Shown here: positions 8,877 to 18,167 of the stretch, piece by piece | Layout: each line of letters begins with the position of its first letter | How positions within the stretch are numbered: position 1 is the stretch's first letter | Source: Rodentolepis nana | Taxonomy: Eukaryota > Platyhelminthes > Cestoda > Cyclophyllidea > Hymenolepididae | NCBI GenBank assembly: GCA_900617975.1 | Contig: UZAE01013860.1 | Span: 1 to 18,477, forward strand | Reading direction: 5' to 3' | DNA length: 18,477 bases | Notes under the pieces: model-generated | Told to the model about the DNA's origin: nothing | What the model saw: only the letters and a program-made list of their open reading frames with translations | The model's database searches: none | Position numbers and translations under genes: made by a program

Positions 8877-9071
8877 ACGACGTCCACTAATGTAAAAAAC
8901 AATATCACGGCTACTATTTGGACATGCAATGGCAAACTTTCAACATTAAATTCACTGTGAAAAGGGGAAGTGGGTCCTGAAATTGGAGAAATTGACTCTG
9001 AACCCCAAACTATTCGTGCGCAACTCATTCGCGATTGGTACCACTTTGTCCCTAGAGACTTCATGGTTTGA
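8877..9071 (+). pseudogene. Unidentified coding-like frame with one internal stop
   Basis: The plus-strand frame opens after a TAG at 8874-8876 and ends with a TGA at 9069-9071. One TGA at 8958-8960 lies inside it. Before the stop it reads NNITATIWTCNGKLSTLNSL. After it comes GEVGPEIGEIDSEPQTIRAQ and then LIRDWYHFVPRDFMV. Codons often begin with G or A and many follow the purine-any-pyrimidine pattern. The opposite strand also has an 81-residue open frame (8840-9085) with a hydrophobic stretch, LHVQIVAVILFFTLVDVVYF, but in a phase with weaker codon support. I do not recognise either product. The plus-strand reading with one stop would fit a recent pseudogene or a decayed transposon. Confidence 0.28.
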
Positions 9072-9408
9072 GTATTTGTGGGCATTTATCCCAGCAAAAA
9101 CTCTGATAAAGTGGAACCACAAGATTTCCAATTATCAAGAGGGAATTTTTGCGTTTGTCTGATTTCATTGGTTAATTTTCTATTATTTCCTATATTTCTC
9201 TGTTGCACGCTCTAATATGACTGGTTCACGTTTGTTAAATGAGGATTAATTAATCGACGGTAAATTTAATTAGTAAATAAAATTTGAGCTTCACTGGAGT
9301 GAGTGATAAAACACGATTTATTAAGCTGTCTAACGGTGTAGCATTTTTGCCAAAAAGGCTTCTTGAGCTTCATTTAAATATATGCGAATAAAGTAATATT
9401 TTTAAGAC

Positions 9409-9426
9409 AACCTAGCCAACTAGGTT
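9409..9426. repeat. Palindrome, 7 bp arms
   Basis: AACCTAG at 9409-9415 and CTAGGTT at 9420-9426 are exact reverse complements with a 4-base loop. No function can be assigned. Confidence 0.6.
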
Positions 9427-9685
9427 CTTAGTTACGATTAATAAAAGGCGGTTGCAAATTTGGCACAGCTCTTCAAGGAGTCTGCTGGGTAAAAAGTACT
9501 GGACGTAACTAGGTCGTTCGCCTAGAATTATGAGAAAATGGATTCCTAATTGGACCACTGCCATCTATTTGCAGACAATGAGTTCTCAGCAGTTAAAATA
9601 ACAATTTACAAAGCCCAATGGAGACAGCCCCGAGGCCTTTTTTACAGTCAGCAATAGGCACAGCTGTCCTTCTTAAAGGACCATT

Positions 9686-9696
9686 GGGGGGGGGGG
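9686..9696 (+). repeat. Poly-G tract, 11 G
   Basis: Uninterrupted G run on the plus strand. Confidence 0.9.
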
Positions 9697-9862
9697 TCGA
9701 CCAATCCTTTTCACGGGACATGTAACAGATACAATAATCACTATGCAGGAGGGAATTTATATATGGAAATTGTAAACTTTCACATCCAAATCCACGCCAA
9801 CATAAACAAAATGGCTGCGCGTAAAGCGCTACTTGAAGGTCAATAAGTAATCGAGTCGGGGT

Positions 9863-9878
9863 GGGGGGGGGGGGGGGG
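9863..9878 (+). repeat. Poly-G tract, 16 G
   Basis: Sixteen G preceded by GGGGT, so the G-rich stretch starts at 9858. Confidence 0.9.
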
Positions 9879-10214
9879 AAACGCGAAGCAAAATTTACTT
9901 TTTTGGTTAATAAGCCTCTTTTCGGAGGGGAAGGAATTACGTTTTACATACCCTTGAAACTATTTAAACTATTTACTTAATCTGAAGGGAGACAGACAGG
10001 ATGAGACTGAATACTGAATTGCAGAAGCACTCAATTTTTTGATGGAGAAAGGTGCACTTTGATTCACATGTCTAATTGGACCCTTTTCAGACTGCGCAAC
10101 TACTGACTCATTCCTCTTACCTAATCATCTATTTACCTCATAACTGGGATTGTCCTCTTCCAATACTGACGTATTTCTTCTCTTCTCCTGGTTCCACTTC
10201 CCATGTCCTCCTCC

Positions 10215-10234
10215 ACCCCACCCCACCCCACCCC
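10215..10234 (+). repeat. (ACCCC)4 microsatellite
   Basis: Four perfect ACCCC units. On the minus strand this is GGGGT repeated, which can form a quadruplex but is not a known arthropod telomere repeat. Confidence 0.85.
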
Positions 10235-10911
10235 TCATTCAACTTTAAGAGACCAATATACACGAGGTTCAACTCAACTTAACGCCTCCTCACTTGGGAA
10301 AATTTGTCCAAGTACTAGTAGTTTGTTCTGCAGCCATACAGATGGTAGTTCCACCACAATCTAGTAGTTGGACATAGATACGGCTGTTCCTCTTCTTCTG
10401 ACATTGCTCGAACTTATGGCAGTTTGTGAAATGGTGATTATGAAAGAGCAAACAATTGCAATTCAGCGCAATTAATCTGCAACTATTTGTTCAGTGATTT
10501 CACCTATAACTATTGAAGATCATTTTAAGACATCATTGGTCAAACACAGATATTTGGTTGAAAACTGGGTAAATATGCAAATTCCTTAACCAAAAAACCC
10601 CCTTTTATCAACCTGACATTGTTGGGCAAAAAGCATAAATCAGTTGCTATAGACGATGTTGACATGTAGGTATGGAATAATAAGTTGGTTTATTTCTATT
10701 CTACATAATTTGAAATAAACGGTGAAAAAAACCAATTGTTCCTCAATATTGAATATCTGCTTATTCGCAGATCAATATGGTGAAGAACAGCTTCCCCGCT
10801 CACGTCGAAATATATGATCAAGTTTTTGTGGGGAGTTATTAACCATGATCTGGGTCATTTTCCCTTTTATTAATACAAAAAATTAACCATTGTTACAAAT
10901 TGGAGCTGGGT

Positions 10912-10925
10912 GGGGGGGGGGGGGG
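10912..10925 (+). repeat. Poly-G tract, 14 G
   Basis: Fourteen G followed by AGAGAGAAGAG. Confidence 0.9.
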
Positions 10926-10995
10926 AGAGAGAAGAGATAAGGGCTTAATAAACTATCCATACCTAGCCATTTGAATAATAAGGGGGTGCAGATAA

Positions 10996-11265
10996 TTGGA
11001 GATAGTCTCAGAAGCAGTTAGAGCTGTGCTTGATGAAGGACAGTTTTGCCCACCAAGTCTGTGTACCGACAAGCGGCCACTCGACATGTCTTTAAACTGT
11101 TACAGGTATGCAAGTTTATTCGAGCTGAACAGAAAAGACTCCATCAGCGCATGCTGTTGGCGTAGAGATAATATGGATGCTTCTGTGCAAGATGGCATAG
11201 CCAAGTGTCTTTTTAGTAGAGAGGAAAGTACTCAGTGCATCTCTTTGTCCTGTACCACCTGGTAG
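10996..11265 (+). other. Unidentified open frame in a GC-rich patch
   Basis: The frame opens with a non-ATG codon directly after a TAA and runs 89 codons to a TAG. It reads LEIVSEAVRAVLDEGQFCPP, later FELNRKDSISACCWRRDNMD, then VQDGIAKCLFSREESTQC. A CAG/GTATGC sequence near 11105 resembles a 5' splice donor, so the coding part, if real, could end there. The opposite strand is also open for 64 codons (11116-11310). GC content is above the flanks. There is no recognisable domain and no strong 3' splice site before it. It could be an exon, a decayed element or chance. Confidence 0.22.
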
Positions 11266-12000
11266 TAATTCAGTGGACCAGTTCCTCCGAGTAACAGCAT
11301 TCACTGACAACTAATCAATTGCCACGAACTATTTCCAGGCATTAACGTCTTGAGATATTCTCCATTCTGTAACAATTCAGCTGCATTCTGGTTTCTCGAG
11401 CTTCGATTTTAAATAACGATGAATCAATATAGTCAATCGATAGCTTCCACTTAAATATCGTTAGGAATCAATCTACAATAATCGAAGGCAGTATTAAAGC
11501 GAAATTGTTATTATTGATCAGTAGATGGTTAGGCTTAGGAGAATCTAAAGATCTGTTAGTTCTGTTCAGATTATTTAACTTCTCTTGCCATATTTGGAGG
11601 CATGTGCTTCGAGAGTCTGAATTATGTGTCAGTAAATTATTTTTCAGTTGGATATATGTCAGTAAGGGGACCTTTACAGGAGGGTAGGATTATTAGGAAA
11701 ATGACAGTAATTATCACAAGCGATTTCCTTCGAGTCTACTTTATTTTCCAATGAGTGGGTCATTAAATTCGCATGACTCACATATCGCTTTTAGAGACGA
11801 TGGGATGGAAGAGGAAGGTAGAAGGGAAAGAGACACTCAGTCATCCATTCTAGGGGTTCCCACATCTCATTGTCATCTGCAAATGTCAATGGGGTGCGAA
11901 TAGTCTATCAAAGTGAGTAATACTTTTGGCGTTGGCAACCGAGATTAGTTGCTGCTAGTGTGATTTATAAAATTCTTCAAGCGGGGTGAAGGGTAGGGTT

Positions 12001-12011
12001 GGGGGGGGGGG
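12001..12011 (+). repeat. Poly-G tract, 11 G
   Basis: Preceded by GGGTAGGGTT, so the G-rich segment begins near 11992. Confidence 0.9.
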
Positions 12012-12226
12012 TTGACTTGGGAAGGTAGAGTAAGAGTAACAAATGCGTTGACGGGACCCCAAGATATGACATTAAGATGGTGTGAGATTGTCACTTTATT
12101 TATGCGTCCACCGGCGCTCAATCGAATAATGGGTTATGTGGAGAATTAGGGGTCACTCACAGAATCTTGTTGTCGCTGGGTGGAGTCGCGTGTCCAATAT
12201 ATGGGATCAGATGGGAAAACTGTGGA

Positions 12227-12236
12227 GGGGGGGGGG
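12227..12236 (+). repeat. Poly-G tract, 10 G
   Basis: Uninterrupted G run on the plus strand. It is the last long G tract, and none of this size occurs in the following 6 kb. Confidence 0.9.
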
Positions 12237-12445
12237 TTATTTTCGTAGGCTATAAACAATTTTGTCGTAAATCATATTCGCTCGGTGAGGGGCAATTTGT
12301 TAAAACAAGGCTTATGTGAATTCCACTTTTAGGTTTTCCTTGTTAAATGGACGAAGAAAACATGAAAGACCATTCCAAAGTCCCAAACAAACAGATGCTC
12401 GGAATGAGAGTAAAAAAAGATGAAAATTTACGAAAGACATTCAAG

Positions 12446-12660
12446 TTAATGGAACAGTTGATCTAAAGGTGAAATACGCCTAACCTTACTTAGTCCCATT
12501 TGGCTAATATTGGGTGAATACAAAGTTGTTTGTGCTTGTGTGTCAAAGGACCACTGGTCACTGCGCATGTGCAACATGGCAACGGTGACAGGCTCGATTC
12601 CCAACATCCTGACATCGATGGTGATAGAGTTTGAGCCTTTCATCGGACAGGCTTCACGAT
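12446..12660. other. GC-rich patch with a B-box-like sequence
   Basis: GGCTCGATTCC at 12591-12601 differs at one base from the RNA polymerase III B-box GGTTCGATTCC. Its minus-strand translation gives MLGIEPVT, a type of peptide that often arises from antisense reading of tRNA-like T arms in repeats. Both strands are open for about 65 codons (plus 12510-12707, minus 12446-12643). The T stem does not pair well, so this is not a tRNA gene. A worn tRNA-derived repeat is one explanation. Confidence 0.25.
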
Positions 12661-13180
12661 GTCACTCTCTATTGAAGACGAGCTTTGAAAAACGTTTTCC
12701 AAAATGAGCTTGGAACAGTATACAAGAATTATTATTATATTATATCCCCTCCTCCCCTCGTGGTAACAGAGTTTTATGCTCTTTCATTAAGGTAAAGAAC
12801 CTAAACTCGCCTAAAGGAAAATAAAAAAATGGCATCGAAAGTGAATTGAAAACGAAACAAGGGTATCAAAGATTCCCACTTCCTTTGATTTTCGGATTCG
12901 CGTTTGTATAAAGCAGAACAAGCTCCGTAAGTAAGAAGTCATAATTAATCACTTGGAGTATAGAGCAAATCATTGTCCCCAATATAGAAGGCTTTTTTGA
13001 TCGGTTGAGTGATTATGATAGTCGGCTTTGTCACTGAACTTCCTCTCTCTTCTCCAGCCAGAGGGTTGGAAAGCCAATTGGCCTTGCATGACCCTAACAT
13101 GGAGTATTGAGATAGCTGTCACTTTTAACTTGACAGAGCCCAATAAACTGAGTACTCGATATTAATTACACTTCCTATTT
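12661..13180. other. AT-rich stretch, no gene recognised
   Basis: Ordinary AT-rich sequence with stops in all frames. Confidence 0.5.
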
Positions 13181-13204
13181 TAAAGTTGACCCAAATCAAC
13201 TTTA
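13181..13204. repeat. Hairpin, 9 bp stem
   Basis: TAAAGTTGA at 13181-13189 and TCAACTTTA at 13196-13204 are exact reverse complements with a 6-base loop. It lies about 40 bases before the mariner insertion site. Confidence 0.65.
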
Positions 13205-13244
13205 GAATATGTCAATCTTCAAGCGATTTTATTTCGCCTCCTAT

Positions 13245-13246
13245 TA
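13245..13246. repeat. TA target-site duplication, left of mariner
   Basis: A TA directly precedes the left terminal repeat and is matched by TA at 14417-14418. All mariner elements insert at TA and duplicate it. Confidence 0.93.
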
Positions 13247-13276
13247 TTGGGTGGGCAACTAAGTCATTGCTGTTTT
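13247..13276 (+). repeat. Left terminal inverted repeat of mariner
   Basis: It begins TTGGGTGGGCAACTAAGTCA. The right end carries the matching repeat in inverted orientation, with 24-25 of the outer 30 bases agreeing. Confidence 0.92.
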
Positions 13277-13426
13277 TGTTGACAGATTCACTCTATACTT
13301 TCTTTTGTTTTGTTAACGTGGCCAGAGCATCTAACCTATATTTTTTTCTTACTCTATGGGCTTCTAGGTTAATTAGTAAAAAATTTTTTTGTTTAGTTCT
13401 TTAGTTTTGTTTTTATCCCAATTTAA

Positions 13427-14342
13427 ATGTGAAAGAACAGGACGTGCACTTCCGACACATTTTATTGTATTACTACCGAAAAGGCAGGAACGCATCGCAA
13501 GCACAAAAGAAGTTATGTGCCGTATATGGAGATGAAGCCTTAAAAGAAAGGCAGTGTCAAAATTGGTTTGAAAGATTTCGTTCCGGTGATTTTTCACTGA
13601 AAAATTCACAACGATCTGGCCGCCCAGTCGAAGTGGATGAAACCCATATCAAGGCCATTATCGATTCAAATCGTCACAGCACAACACGAGATATTGCAGA
13701 GAAGCTCAATGTGTCGCATACATGCATTGAAGATAAAAATTAAAGACCCTTGGTTATGTCAAGAAACTTGATTTATGGATCCCTCACCAGTTAAAGGAAA
13801 TTCATTTGACGCAACGGATTAGCATCTGTGATTCGCCGCTACTGAAACGCAATGAGAATGATCCATTTCTGAAGAACCTAGNTGGTGGGATCACAAAGGA
13901 ATTTTGTATTTTGAACTCATGCCGCAGAACCAAACGATAAATTCAAATGTGTATGTTGAAGAACTCGAAAAACTGAAAGAAGGATGCAATTGAAGATAAG
14001 CGGCCGGCATTATCAAATCGGCGGAAGGGTGTTGTTTTCCATCATGATAACGCAAGGCCCCACACATCTTTGGTTACTCGGCAAAAATTATTGGAACTGG
14101 GTTGGGATGTTTTGTCACACCCACCATATAGCCCTGATCTTGCGCCTTCGGATTACCATTTGTTTCGTTCCATGCAAAACTCTTTAAATGGTAAAATTTG
14201 TAACAACGCGGATGATGTCGGATCACACCTAATTGAGTTTTTTAATAGCAAAGACCAGACATTTTACGAACGGGGAATTTTTACTCTGCCAGAACGATAG
14301 AAAAAGGTCATCGACAAGAACGGCCAATATCTAATTGAATAA
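13427..14342 (+). pseudogene. Broken mariner transposase
   Basis: Remnant of a D,D34D transposase. The N-terminal part (13429-13740) has the helix-turn-helix region with QNWFERFRSGDF and RSGRPVEVDE. The frame's only nearby ATG (13427) is out of phase. After a frameshift at about 13741 the second part (13743-13880) gives KTLGYVKKLDLWIPHQLKEI, matching the family's linker motif WVPHEL. At 13881-13883, around an N, about 44 residues are absent. These include the block with the first catalytic Asp (TGDEKW in relatives). The frame resumes at 13883 with WWDHKGILYFELMPQNQTIN, shifts again near 13982 and continues to the TAA at 14340. The second Asp (in HHDNARPH, 14046) and the third (in PDLAPSD, 14151) are separated by exactly 34 residues. 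A TAG at 14298 replaces the Trp of LPERW. It cannot encode an active enzyme. Confidence 0.96.
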
Positions 14343-14386
14343 AGTTATATTTTTAAACAAAAATTCCGAATTTGCCTTCTTATTTG

Positions 14387-14416
14387 AAATCGACAATGAC
14401 TTAGTTGCCAACCTAA
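14387..14416 (-). repeat. Right terminal inverted repeat of mariner
   Basis: Its reverse complement begins TTAGGTTGGCAACTAAGTCA. The third and seventh bases differ from the left repeat. Confidence 0.92.
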
Positions 14417-14418
14417 TA
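14417..14418. repeat. TA target-site duplication, right of mariner
   Basis: TA directly follows the right terminal repeat and matches 13245-13246. Confidence 0.93.
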
Positions 14419-14618
14419 GAATTAACTACGATTAGCACCTATAACAACCCCAGTCCCGCTCGAACTCGGCCCAGAAGCATGGATCAAGATGATTTTGCGC
14501 TTTCTTCGGAAAGGATCTCAGGAACTATGTTTTTTGTCGACGAAGTGGACTTTATCAGCATTTCTATGGCGATTAGTGACTTCCGCAACATTGCCACCCT
14601 CATAATAGCTCGCGGTTA
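14419..14618 (+). other. Unidentified coding-like frame split by the mariner
   Basis: To the right of the transposon a plus-strand frame continues to a TAA at 14617-14619 (SPARTRPRSMDQDDFALSSE, then MFFVDEVDFISISMAISDFR). Nearly half of its codons follow the purine-any-pyrimidine pattern, well above the chance level of one quarter, and its GC content exceeds the flanks. If the mariner and one TA are removed, the same frame extends left through 13190-13244 (PKSTLEYVNLQAILFRLL) without a stop, giving about 86 codons. No start codon, splice site or family was established. It may be an exon or older element that the mariner disrupted. Confidence 0.33.
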
Positions 14619-14621
14619 ATG

Positions 14622-16599
14622 ATTTGGAGATTTCAGACGCGTAAAATCGTAAAAAATTAGCTAAAAACCATTTTTACATTTTTTTCTAGGGGTATGGTAG
14701 GTGACTGAATCCTCCTGCGCCACAACTATGGTTAGGGCTTAATTTTTATAGTGGTAAGGAATCTTTCACGGTCATGTGAATTCAATCTAAGCCCGCTTTA
14801 GAAGCGGTTAGGTATCCCACCACTTTTGAAGAAAAATGTCCACGCCTTAGCCATGCGAGTTTGTTAAAATTTACTCCGAATGGTTTGAGGTGTGTTCTTT
14901 CAACTTTATGCAAACCAAGCCATTTGTTATTCTGCATGTTGTGCTATTGACTTTGAAAAATGCATTTCTCATCAAAAAGGAGCCAGTTCGCTTTTACTTC
15001 AGCAGGCTTTTTCAATTTGCTCAAAAGTTTCCCCTTTGTCAAACCACAATTTCCAAGGATCTTTTGCGTAAAATGCTCTCTTATTTCTGTGAGTAGTAGC
15101 GAATGTCTTTATTGGGTGCAAATTTAGTGGTAGATGGTGAAACGTTCAATGCACTGTTGTAACAGTACGGATTCCAGAACCAGTTGGTTTCTAGTCAACA
15201 TTCATTCACTTTGCTATCTCGTATATGAATGAAGAAGGATTTAAACTTTAAACTCCAACACATCTTGAACCTCACGTTCATGCAAGCTGTTTGTTTAAGT
15301 GTTCCACGCATTATCTTTAAAATTATTATCACCAAGCAGATGATTCGAATCTCTATTCGATTAAAATAGATGAAAAGCAAACTTTCTTTAATTGAGAATT
15401 TGGCTGAAATTAGAGTTGTTTGTTTTGATTGGATTGGTGGTTATGGGGTTACTGAATTCTTAGTTCAGCATTGCAACTAACAAACTCATTGGTTCACCAG
15501 TCAGCCAATCATTTTCTGCAGACCTAAATTCATTCTATTAAATGTACTTTCTCAGACAAAGGCATAGGTTGAGTTTTTAACGATTTCCATCTTCCTTCCG
15601 AGTCTAAGCATGAGCTGCAATGGGAGAATTCAATATTGATGTAACAACCTCGGCTATTTCAGAGGCTATTTAAAGCTGTAAATTATAATTAGTCCGCCAG
15701 AGTGGCTACAAATTCCAGAACCCAATTAAATCACGTAAATGCCTTAAAGAGGAATTTTACTCCAATATTATGCAAGACAAAGGACCTCTAACTTAGCATA
15801 TCTTAATAATTATGCTAATTTTATGAAATAAATAGCGTAACTTGTACATTTGCTTTTTGAATAAAGGCTATTCATCCATTCAGCATCATCCATCATTACA
15901 ATATGACTAATTTGACCCACCTTACACGATTGAATACCCAATAACTTCATTTTTTCAATGTTAGCTATATCAAACGACGTTTTCAATACCCGAAATAACT
16001 AAAAATTCTGTTGCACATGACTATTTTCTCCATATCAATGTTGTCAATTGAATTTTACTCAGCTTTATGTTCAGAATGACTGAAGGAATTATAATATCCA
16101 CTATTCAATAAATTTTTTGCCTTGCTAACATAGGGAACCGTTTATCAAAGTACACCGAAAGACTTAAATCGTAGGGATATCCCTTTCGTGCCAACTAATA
16201 GCAGGGAAATAAAAGCCCTTTTCGCCAGCAATATTTAAAATCGATTTTTTGATTCAGTTTATTGCTTTGATGCTAACAAGGCTGGGGGTTATGCAATATA
16301 TCATATGAAGAGGATGTTTCCGCATTGTGTCCTACGTTACTTAATTTAATCGATATTGTGATACATCTTGAATTTTATTATGGCGGCCATCTTTCCAATA
16401 GTCGCCAAAGGGTTTAAAATACCCAATTTCACGATGATTCACACTTTAAATCTTTGCAGTTAGAATTGGGTTAATAAAGTGGATATTAACCATTTTCATT
16501 TGATAGAGAGATCGAACATTCACTTTCTTTGATTATTATCAAATATGCAAGCTTTTAGAAAATGACTGGAATTTATGAATTACGATTGTCAAGGGTAGG
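14622..16599. other. AT-rich stretch, no gene recognised
   Basis: It holds a small GC hairpin at 14793-14807 and short open frames (14890-15096 plus, 15195-15380 minus) with no motif. Otherwise it is AT-rich sequence with stops in every frame. Confidence 0.5.
14793..14807. repeat. GC hairpin, 6 bp stem
   Basis: CCGCTT and AAGCGG are exact reverse complements with a 3-base TAG loop. This is unusual in an AT-rich background, but no role can be assigned. Confidence 0.5.
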
Positions 16600-16900
16600 A
16601 AGGGGTGAAATCTAAATCATCAGTTCTTGAAAACTGGAGCAAATCTGTCTCAATTCGAGATACCATCTCGAGCGTTAATTCCGGCGGAGCTTGCATCAAT
16701 TTCAGTTTGCCAGAATGATAGGAAACGTCGAACAATTTTTTCATTTTACTCTTTCCATTAACATTAATTTGTTGGTCAACCTCTCTCTCTCTAGACTGGG
16801 ACTCTGTTGGCACCCGAAAAATCCGCTGAGAAGTTCGATTTGTCCCTTGCAGAATCATCGAATGCAACTGATTCTTAAAAGTTAATCTAGGCTATGTAAA
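16589..16900. other. Coding-like patch, open on both strands
   Basis: On the minus strand a frame is open for about 104 codons, ending at 16589. It includes KMKKLFDVSYHSGKLKLMQA followed by PPELTLEMVSRIETDLLQFS. On the plus strand a frame at 16605-16718 reads KSKSSVLENWSKSVSIRDTI and then SSVNSGGACINFSLPE and a TGA, with about 43 percent purine-any-pyrimidine codons. A strong 3' splice-site sequence, CAACCTCTCTCTCTCTAG, ends at 16794. After it the frame TGTLLAPEKSAEKFDLSLAE continues with SSNATDS to a TAA at 16876-16878. The two strands compete as explanations, and I recognise no family on either. Confidence 0.3.
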
Positions 16901-18160
16901 CGACGTTAGAAGACTGTACTGAGATCCTCATTCACTCATGAACCTGGGAGTAGACCAATTAGATGAATGTTAAGACACTTCAAAGTGAATTCTTCCCATT
17001 AAGGGTACATGAAAGTATCACTGTTTCCTGAAATTTAAGCTTGTAAGACACTCGTGTTGTCATGAGTTAATTACCTGCTTGTACTACCCCCCCTTCCCAA
17101 TTGGGCTCATTTGCTGTTTCCTTCCTTCAGGTGCTTTCACAGGTTGTCAATCGTAGTTGTTTTGAGCTATGGGTTGTCACAATAATTATTCTTTTGACAT
17201 GTAGATATGACAAGAATTTCCATCAGGTGTTAAAAACATGAAATATTTATTTAATGGTTAGACTCTCAAGGGTTGCAAGCATATTCAAAGTAGTTGTATT
17301 TTCTTTTGATTGCTCTAACTGGAAGAGAAGGCTTTGAAAATTTAAATGATTAGATGAAGTTGCCCGGAGAAAATGCCCTCAGAATTTTGCGTGTTCTGGG
17401 CAAGTAATAATAAAGCAATTGGCTTTAATTTTATCGTTCAATTTGGACGGAGATAATACATCAGAGCCTTGGGGACCTCCTAAATCTTTGAATTATGTTC
17501 TGCACCGTTGCTTGAATGCTACAGAACACCTCGTGGGTGGTCTTGTATACCTCCAGTACCATTGGCAAATTCAAATAATTTTGACCAGCAATTTCTGCAT
17601 TTCAAATAGTCCTTGTTGCAAATTCTGCCATATTTATGCCGAGACTGCAATGTTGTAACCCCTTGTAAAAAACTCCAAGTCTAAGCACTGTTGGTTAATA
17701 TTCAATTTAAAATTGGGAGTAAATTTCCTCCACCTAATGTAACCAAAAACGAAATTAATAAAGGCTCAATTTTTACAATGCACCGTGTAGATTTCCGGAT
17801 AGCATTACTGAAAGGGGGCAAAAGGAATATATAGAGATTTCGGGTTTTGAAGAATTATTTCCGCATTGCTCACATTGTGATAGGAATAGTCATTCAAGCG
17901 GGCCTGCGCTTTGAAAGTAGTAGATTAGTAATTTCATATGACATTGGTTTTAACGACCAAGGGTCGGATGCCGTGGTACTTCCTTATTTCTGAATTTAAT
18001 TGAATTTGTCTACAAGCGAAGGAAAGCACATGCTCATAGGTGTAAAGATTTAATTACCGTTGCACGATTGTTATTTAGTATAGCCAATCAGGATTTTGAA
18101 CTTTTAAAATGAACTAAATTCAGCTGAAATTGACAATTATACTCGACTTAATTCAGTCAA
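16901..18160. other. AT-rich stretch, no gene recognised
   Basis: A 79-residue plus-strand frame at 17419-17658 is open from a non-ATG codon and has no recognisable motif. A short C-run lies at 17087-17093. Nothing else stands out. Confidence 0.5.
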
Positions 18161-18167
18161 AGCAGGA

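Larger units (their letters stand above)
9072..10995. other. AT-rich stretch with several G tracts, no gene recognised
   Basis: It contains poly-G tracts at 9686-9696, 9863-9878 and 10912-10925, an ACCCC microsatellite at 10215-10234 and a small palindrome at 9409-9426. The 68-residue plus-strand frame at 10076-10282 runs through the ACCCC repeat and has no other support. Confidence 0.5.
11269..12440. other. Intergenic stretch with two G tracts, no gene recognised
   Basis: It holds poly-G tracts at 12001-12011 and 12227-12236. The 60-residue frame at 11505-11687 has no supporting feature. Confidence 0.5.
13247..14416 (+). mobile_element. Mariner transposon, mellifera type, inactive
   Basis: This is a complete but inactive mariner of 1170 bp. 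Its terminal repeats, TTGGGTGGGCAACTAAGTCA on the left and TTAGGTTGGCAACTAAGTCA on the right (reverse complement), differ at two of these 20 bases, and the similarity continues to about base 30. The TTGGGTTGGCAACTAAGT-type end is characteristic of the mellifera subfamily, known from many arthropods and some other invertebrates. Intact relatives are about 1.3 kb, so about 130 bp is missing, in agreement with the gap seen in the transposase. The left untranslated part is about 180 bp and the right one about 75 bp. With its transposase broken the element could move only if an active relative acts on it in trans. Confidence 0.97.

Noticed and set aside
10215..10234. ACCCC repeat as a telomere-like array
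   Set aside because: It has only four units, and the unit is not the TTAGG or TTAGGG telomere type. It is treated as a microsatellite.
10265..10275. GTTCAACTC, a B-box match that might mark a tRNA gene
   Set aside because: There is no A box at tRNA spacing and no cloverleaf. GTTCGATGC near 2891 fails in the same way.
13373..13609. Minus-strand 78-residue frame over the mariner 5' region
   Set aside because: It is antisense to the recognisable transposase N-terminus.
13984..14187. Plus-strand 67-residue frame inside the mariner
   Set aside because: It is an off-frame shadow of the transposase segment that holds HHDNARPH in the correct frame.
14335..14426. ATG-like start of the frame at 14335 inside the mariner 3' end
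   Set aside because: The apparent start lies in the transposon tail. Only the part right of 14418 is host sequence, so the upstream part is chance continuation.
17419..17658. 79-residue plus-strand frame as a gene
   Set aside because: It starts at a non-ATG codon, has no recognisable motif and no clear splice sites, and its length is expected by chance in this much sequence.
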